DNA from: Sediminibacterium sp. UBA657
Lineage (GTDB): Bacteria; Bacteroidota; Bacteroidia; Chitinophagales; Chitinophagaceae
Direction: 5' to 3'
NCBI GenBank assembly: GCA_002299885.1
Contig: DBOB01000021.1
Coordinates: 37,535 to 101,534 of the forward strand
Length of the DNA stretch: 64,000 nt
A model generated the notes under the pieces. It was given only the letters and a program-made list of their open reading frames with translations. It was not told the origin of the DNA and searched no databases. Shown one piece after another: positions 59,832 to 64,000 of the stretch. A program made the position numbers and the translations under genes. The stretch's first letter is position 1. Each line of letters opens with the position of its first letter.

Positions 59832-59856
59832 AGGGCCCCGAAGGTCCTCTTTTTTT
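59832..59856 (+). terminator. Hairpin with T-run between purN and actA
   Basis: AGGGCC (59832-59837), loop CCGAA, GGTCCT (59843-59848), one C, then seven T residues (59850-59856). No plus-strand gene ends nearby, so it may be an attenuator or a stray terminator attached to the repeat just upstream. Confidence 0.5.
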
Positions 59857-60069
59857 CGAATTTCTACTACAAGATTAAACAAAATTTATAGCGATAAGTT
59901 GGATGCTTACAATTTTATGACATTCGTCACTTAAAATCCTCCCACACGATTGAAACTCAATTAGTAGAAAGAAAAAAAAACTTGCAATAAACGAGCATTT
60001 TAATGCGTTTCTTAGTTAATTTTGCGTCCGTTAAAGGATATTTTTCCACACTTGACACTGTTTGTGTAT

Positions 60070-61323
60070 ATGACAACTTTAAGAAACCTAGCTAAGATCG
60101 TTACGATCTTCTTATTTATCACCTTTAGTGCTGCTATAGGTAATCAACTAAATGCTCAAGACGGTAAGGCCCTATTCTCTGCGAATTGTGCCTCATGTCA
60201 TGCAGTGAATAAAAAGCTTACAGGTCCTGCTTTAGCTGGCGTGGAAGATCGTTGGCCTGATAAGAAAAACTTGTATGCGTGGATTAAAAACTCTGCTGCA
60301 TTTTTGAAAACAGGCGATCCTTATGCCAACAATTTGTACAATGAGTACAACAAAGTGGCGATGAATAATTTCCCTGGTTTATCGGATGCAGACATTGATG
60401 CAATCTTAGCTTATATCAAAACTGTTCCTGCTCCAGGCGCAGCGCCAGCAGGCGGTGCAGCTGCAGGTGCACCAGCTCCTGAATCTGATAATTCTTTAGT
60501 GTTCGGAATATTGAGTTTGATTTTAGCAGTGCTTGCGATTATTTTATTGCAAGTAAATAGCAACTTAAAAAAATTATCTGACGAGAAATTAGGTGTGACG
60601 CCTCAAGCGCCAATTCCTTTTTATCGCAATAAAAGATACATCGCGTTCACAGCCATTTTATTGTTTGTGTTAGGTGGTTATTATACAACAGTAGGTGCGA
60701 TGAACTTAGGTCGCTCTAAAGATTATCAACCAGAACAACCTATCTACTATTCTCATAAAGTGCATGCTGGTGTGAACCAAATTAACTGTCAGTACTGTCA
60801 TATTGGTACTTACCAAGGTAAGCAAGCAACTTTACCTAGCGTGAATGTTTGTATGAACTGTCACACTGCGATCAACGAATACAAAGGCGAGCCTTTAGTT
60901 AGAGAGAATGGGGAGATTGTAGATGGTACTGCTGAGATTAAAAAATTATACAAATTCGCTGGATTTACAGAAGGTCAACCTTGGGATGCAACTAAAGCGC
61001 AACCAATTGAGTGGATTCGTATCCACAACTTACCTGACCACGTTTACTTTAACCACGCACAACACGTGAACGCTGGACAAGTTGCTTGTCAACAATGTCA
61101 TGGTGAAATTCAAAACATGGGTGAAGTAAAACAATTCTCTGACTTAAGTATGGGATGGTGTGTAAACTGTCACAGAGAAACAAAAGTTCAATTTAAAGAC
61201 AATGGTTTCTATAGCATCTACGAAAAATTCCACGAAGATATTCGTACTGGAAAAATTGATAGCGCTAAAGGTATCACTGTTGAAAAAATTGGTGGTACAG
61301 AGTGTCAAAAATGTCACTACTAA
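60070..61323 (+). CDS. actA: ActA: multiheme cytochrome c of alternative complex III, with fused monoheme domain
   Basis: A 417-residue protein with an N-terminal signal/anchor (about 8-28, ending LNAQ). A cytochrome c domain carries CASCH (40-44); after an Ala/Gly/Pro-rich linker come two membrane segments (about 143-161 and 190-209), then five more heme sites: CQYCH (240-244), CMNCH (261-265), CQQCH (340-344), CVNCH (364-368) and CQKCH (412-416). The pentaheme part is ActA, which takes electrons in quinol:cytochrome c/oxidase electron transfer. The start is ATG 60070. It is followed after 47 bases by actB, confirming an alternative complex III operon. Confidence 0.9.
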   Translation: MTTLRNLAKIVTIFLFITFSAAIGNQLNAQDGKALFSANCASCHAVNKKLTGPALAGVEDRWPDKKNLYAWIKNSAAFLKTGDPYANNLYNEYNKVAMNNFPGLSDADIDAILAYIKTVPAPGAAPAGGAAAGAPAPESDNSLVFGILSLILAVLAIILLQVNSNLKKLSDEKLGVTPQAPIPFYRNKRYIAFTAILLFVLGGYYTTVGAMNLGRSKDYQPEQPIYYSHKVHAGVNQINCQYCHIGTYQGKQATLPSVNVCMNCHTAINEYKGEPLVRENGEIVDGTAEIKKLYKFAGFTEGQPWDATKAQPIEWIRIHNLPDHVYFNHAQHVNAGQVACQQCHGEIQNMGEVKQFSDLSMGWCVNCHRETKVQFKDNGFYSIYEKFHEDIRTGKIDSAKGITVEKIGGTECQKCHY

Positions 61324-61370
61324 CCAAAAGCATTAATAAAAGAGACGCGTAATATTTTATATACATTACT

Positions 61371-64000
61371 ATGGAGCAAAAAAAGCACTGGTCAAGTTTT
61401 GGAGAATTAAATAATTCTGAGACTTACAACAAAGAGGTGAAAGATGAATTTACAGAATCACTTCCGTTTGTGGAAGATGAAACTGTGATGGCAAAAAACG
61501 GAAGTTTTTTACAAGCGAAAGCACCTCGTCGTGATTTCTTAAAATACTTAGGATTCAGCACGGCTGCAGCAGCTGCGGCAGCAAGTTGTGAAATGCCAAT
61601 TAAAAAAGCTATTCCATTTGCGAATAAGCCAGAAGATATCGTACCAGGTATTGCAGATTTTTATGCAACTACTTATGTACAAGATGGTGACGTAGTAAGT
61701 GTACTTGCGAAAGTGCGCGATGGTCGTCCTATTAAATTAGAAGGAAACGATTTATCTGCTATCACTGGTGGTGGTACTTCTGCAAGAGTGCAAGCTGCAG
61801 TGTTAGATTTATATGATACTGCTCGTTTACGTTTTCCTTTAATCGCTGGTAAAGAAGCAAGCTTCGAAGCCATCGACAAAGCCATTGCTGCTGAATTAGG
61901 TGGTAATGTGGTGTTGGTTTCTAGTTCTATTACTTCTCCTTCTACTAAAAATATTATTGCTCAGTTTCTTTCTAAATATCCTGGTGGCAAGCACGTTACT
62001 TATGACGCGGTTTCTCACAGTGCGATGTTGTTAGCGAATGAAGCTGCTTATGGTAAGCGTGTTATTCCTTCTTACCATTTTGATAAAGCAAAAGCAATTG
62101 TTTCTTTGAGTGCCGATTTCTTAGGTACTTGGTTGAATCCAGTTCAATTTGCTGCTCAATATGCAGTAGGTAAAAAAATTGATGAGAAAAATCCTGCAAT
62201 GAGCAAGCATATCCACTTTGAAACAGTGGCGAGTATGACTGGTTCTAATGCAGACGAAAAATATTTATGCCGTCCTTCCGAAATGGGTGCGATTGCACTT
62301 GGTTTATTGAACGCTGTAAAAGGTGGAACTGTAACTGGAGTGGATGCAACTTTAAAAGCGGGTATTGAAGCTGCTGCAAAAGCATTGACTGCACACAAAG
62401 GTGCTGCATTAGTGGTTGCTGGTAGCAACGATGTAAATGTTCAAATTTTAGTGAACGCTATCAACGATGCAGTAGGTGCAAATGGCAACACCATCGACTT
62501 TGGTACTACATTAAATTACCGTCAAGGTATTGATAGTGATTTTGCTGCTTTCGTAGACGAGATGAACGCGGGTAAAGTCAACACCGTTTTATTTGTTGGC
62601 GCAAATCCTGTTTACTCTTGGCCTAACGCGGATAAAGTAAAAGCTGGTTTAGCGAAAGTAAAAACCACGATTTCTTTCAACGAAAAATTAGACGAAACAA
62701 CTGCACTTTGTAAATACGTAATTCCTGCACCACATTTCTTAGAAAGCTGGGGTGATGCAGAACCTGCAACAGGTCATTACTCTTTCATCCAACCTACGAT
62801 CGCTCCTTTATTTAAGACAAGAGCTTTCCAAGATAGTTTGTTGAAGTGGGCGGGAGATGTAAACGATTATACAACTTACTTAAAGAATTTCTGGTCTATT
62901 AAATTAGGTGGTGTATCTGCTTGGGATAAAACATTGCAAGCGGGTGTGATCAATCCAACACTATCTGCTGCGGTGGGCGCATCTTTGAACGGTGCTGCTG
63001 TTGCTTCAGCCTCGGCTGCGGTTGCTGCGAAAAAACCATCCTCTAATGACAAGAATAAGATTGAATTAGCATTATACCAAAAAGTAGGTATCGGTGCTGG
63101 TCAAGGTGCTTCTAACCCTTGGTTACAAGAATTACCTGATCCAGTTACACGTGCTACTTGGGATAACTATATTATAGTATCACCTGCAATGGCAAGAACA
63201 TTGTTGAACATTGATTTAAACAATGGCGGTCAAGCAGATGCATACGAAGTACAACCTCCTAAAAAAGTGGTGAAGGTAACTGTAGGCAAAGTGAGTATTG
63301 AATTACCTGTGTTAATTATTCCAGGAACACATCCTTCTACCATTGGTATCGCTGTGGGTTACGGCCGCACAGAAGCCTTAGGTAAAGCGGTGATTGGTAC
63401 TGGTAAAAACGCATATCCTTTAGCAAGCTTTAATGGTCAAACAATTTCTTTTGATCAAGCGGATGTTCAATTAACTGTAACAGATCAAACTTATCCAGTT
63501 GCATTAACACAAACGCATTTCCGTTACGACACTGCTCAAGGTAACCGTACAGAAGTGGTGAAAGAATTGTCTTTAGCTTCTTTCTTAGCGCATCCAACTG
63601 AGATCCGCGAAGAACGCGCACATGAATTGAAAGGTCAAATCATGGATGGCGATAAAATGACCAACGAAGAAGTGTTGGCGAATTTCGAAAAACAAGGTAC
63701 CATGTACCCTGTGTATGAAAGACCAGGCATCAAGTGGGGTATGAATGTAGACTTAAACACTTGTAATGGTTGTGGTGCTTGCGTAGTGGCTTGTAATGCA
63801 GAGAACAACGTTTCTGTTGTTGGTAAGCCTGAAGTTTTACGTGGCCACGAAATGCATTGGTTACGTATCGATAAATATTTTAGTGGTGATATGGATAACC
63901 CGAATGTGGTTTTCCAACCATTGATGTGTCAGCATTGTGATAACGCTCCTTGTGAAAACGTTTGTCCAGTTGCTGCTACAAACCATAGCTCTGAAGGTTT
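61371..64000 (+). CDS. actB: ActB: molybdopterin-oxidoreductase-like/iron-sulfur subunit of alternative complex III (3' end outside window)
   Basis: Open from ATG 61371 to the window end (876 codons), with no stop reached. Residues 51-73 read as a twin-arginine signal (APRRDFLKYLGFS, Arg53-Arg54) followed by an Ala stretch and SC (Cys73), consistent with a Tat-exported lipoprotein. The long middle part is the molybdopterin-oxidoreductase-like domain without cofactor ligands. Iron-sulfur motifs appear near the end: CNGCGACVVACNAENN (from Cys798) and CQHCDNAPCENVCP, as in the FeS domain that shuttles electrons from quinol to ActA. It overlaps no other gene. Confidence 0.92.
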   Translation, partial: MEQKKHWSSFGELNNSETYNKEVKDEFTESLPFVEDETVMAKNGSFLQAKAPRRDFLKYLGFSTAAAAAAASCEMPIKKAIPFANKPEDIVPGIADFYATTYVQDGDVVSVLAKVRDGRPIKLEGNDLSAITGGGTSARVQAAVLDLYDTARLRFPLIAGKEASFEAIDKAIAAELGGNVVLVSSSITSPSTKNIIAQFLSKYPGGKHVTYDAVSHSAMLLANEAAYGKRVIPSYHFDKAKAIVSLSADFLGTWLNPVQFAAQYAVGKKIDEKNPAMSKHIHFETVASMTGSNADEKYLCRPSEMGAIALGLLNAVKGGTVTGVDATLKAGIEAAAKALTAHKGAALVVAGSNDVNVQILVNAINDAVGANGNTIDFGTTLNYRQGIDSDFAAFVDEMNAGKVNTVLFVGANPVYSWPNADKVKAGLAKVKTTISFNEKLDETTALCKYVIPAPHFLESWGDAEPATGHYSFIQPTIAPLFKTRAFQDSLLKWAGDVNDYTTYLKNFWSIKLGGVSAWDKTLQAGVINPTLSAAVGASLNGAAVASASAAVAAKKPSSNDKNKIELALYQKVGIGAGQGASNPWLQELPDPVTRATWDNYIIVSPAMARTLLNIDLNNGGQADAYEVQPPKKVVKVTVGKVSIELPVLIIPGTHPSTIGIAVGYGRTEALGKAVIGTGKNAYPLASFNGQTISFDQADVQLTVTDQTYPVALTQTHFRYDTAQGNRTEVVKELSLASFLAHPTEIREERAHELKGQIMDGDKMTNEEVLANFEKQGTMYPVYERPGIKWGMNVDLNTCNGCGACVVACNAENNVSVVGKPEVLRGHEMHWLRIDKYFSGDMDNPNVVFQPLMCQHCDNAPCENVCPVAATNHSSEG

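Overview
The window looks like a chromosomal segment of a Bacteroidota bacterium, most likely a member of the Chitinophagaceae. It is AT-rich, has Bacteroidota-type TAnnTTTG promoter boxes, weak Shine-Dalgarno signals and several TTG/GTG starts. It carries Wzi, SLBB and Wzz export genes typical of the phylum and the start of an alternative complex III (ActA/ActB) operon. The genus is inference only.

Layout. (1) 1-7345: surface-polysaccharide assembly: the end of an O-antigen ligase/polymerase-like gene, a Wzi-like outer-membrane protein and a large initiating sugar-phosphate transferase on the minus strand, then an SLBB/Wza-like exporter and a Wzz-like chain-length protein. (2) 7526-39565: one very long, tightly packed plus-strand glycan operon of about 31 genes, ended by a clear terminator. 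It encodes a nonulosonic-acid (legionaminic-type) pathway (LegB, LegC, NeuD-type acyltransferase, LegI/NeuB, PtmE-like CBS-nucleotidyltransferase, LegF/NeuA). Inside that pathway sits a small fatty-acid-synthesis-like cassette (two acyl carrier proteins, two SDR reductases, a KAS III-like synthase and an AMP-ligase). It also has a DegT aminotransferase, Gfo/Idh oxidoreductases, Wzx and Wzy, AsnB, a WbpG/HisH/HisF amidotransferase set that makes acetamidino sugars, a UDP-GlcNAc 2-epimerase, a heparinase-like protein, glycosyltransferases, a 4-ketoreductase-type SDR and a small PglC-like initiating transferase. (3) 39737-49976: an accessory insertion: an OLD-family nuclease, a decayed pRiA4b ORF-3-like gene, a probable IS21 end remnant, a gene-free AT-rich repeat region with plus-strand terminators, and an integrative-element module (primase-helicase, two ribbon-helix-helix proteins, an excisionase-like HTH protein, small unknown genes, tyrosine recombinase). 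(4) 50110-52159: GDP-fucose synthesis (gmd, fcl). (5) 52265-57228: a secreted protein, a caspase-like peptidase, a small membrane protein, a WbpM/CapD-type dehydratase and a WecG/TagA glycosyltransferase. (6) 57238-64000: core genome: tRNA-Arg(CCU), a TPR protein, a secreted small protein, a PurN with an N-terminal membrane domain, and actA-actB, with actB running off the window.

How it works together. The central operon can plausibly make a CMP-activated nonulosonic acid and at least one amidino or uronamide sugar, build a repeat unit on a lipid carrier (two initiating transferases are present), flip it (Wzx), polymerise it (Wzy, Wzz) and export it (SLBB protein, Wzi). The most unusual part is the acyl cassette at 11584-15998, which could supply a special ACP-bound acyl group for N-acylation of the nonulosonic acid. 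Two motif pairs, TGCGCA hairpins and an ATTAGTGTGG(T)CCA element, lie nested at both ends of 7.35-52.26 kb and may mark the exchangeable part of the locus.
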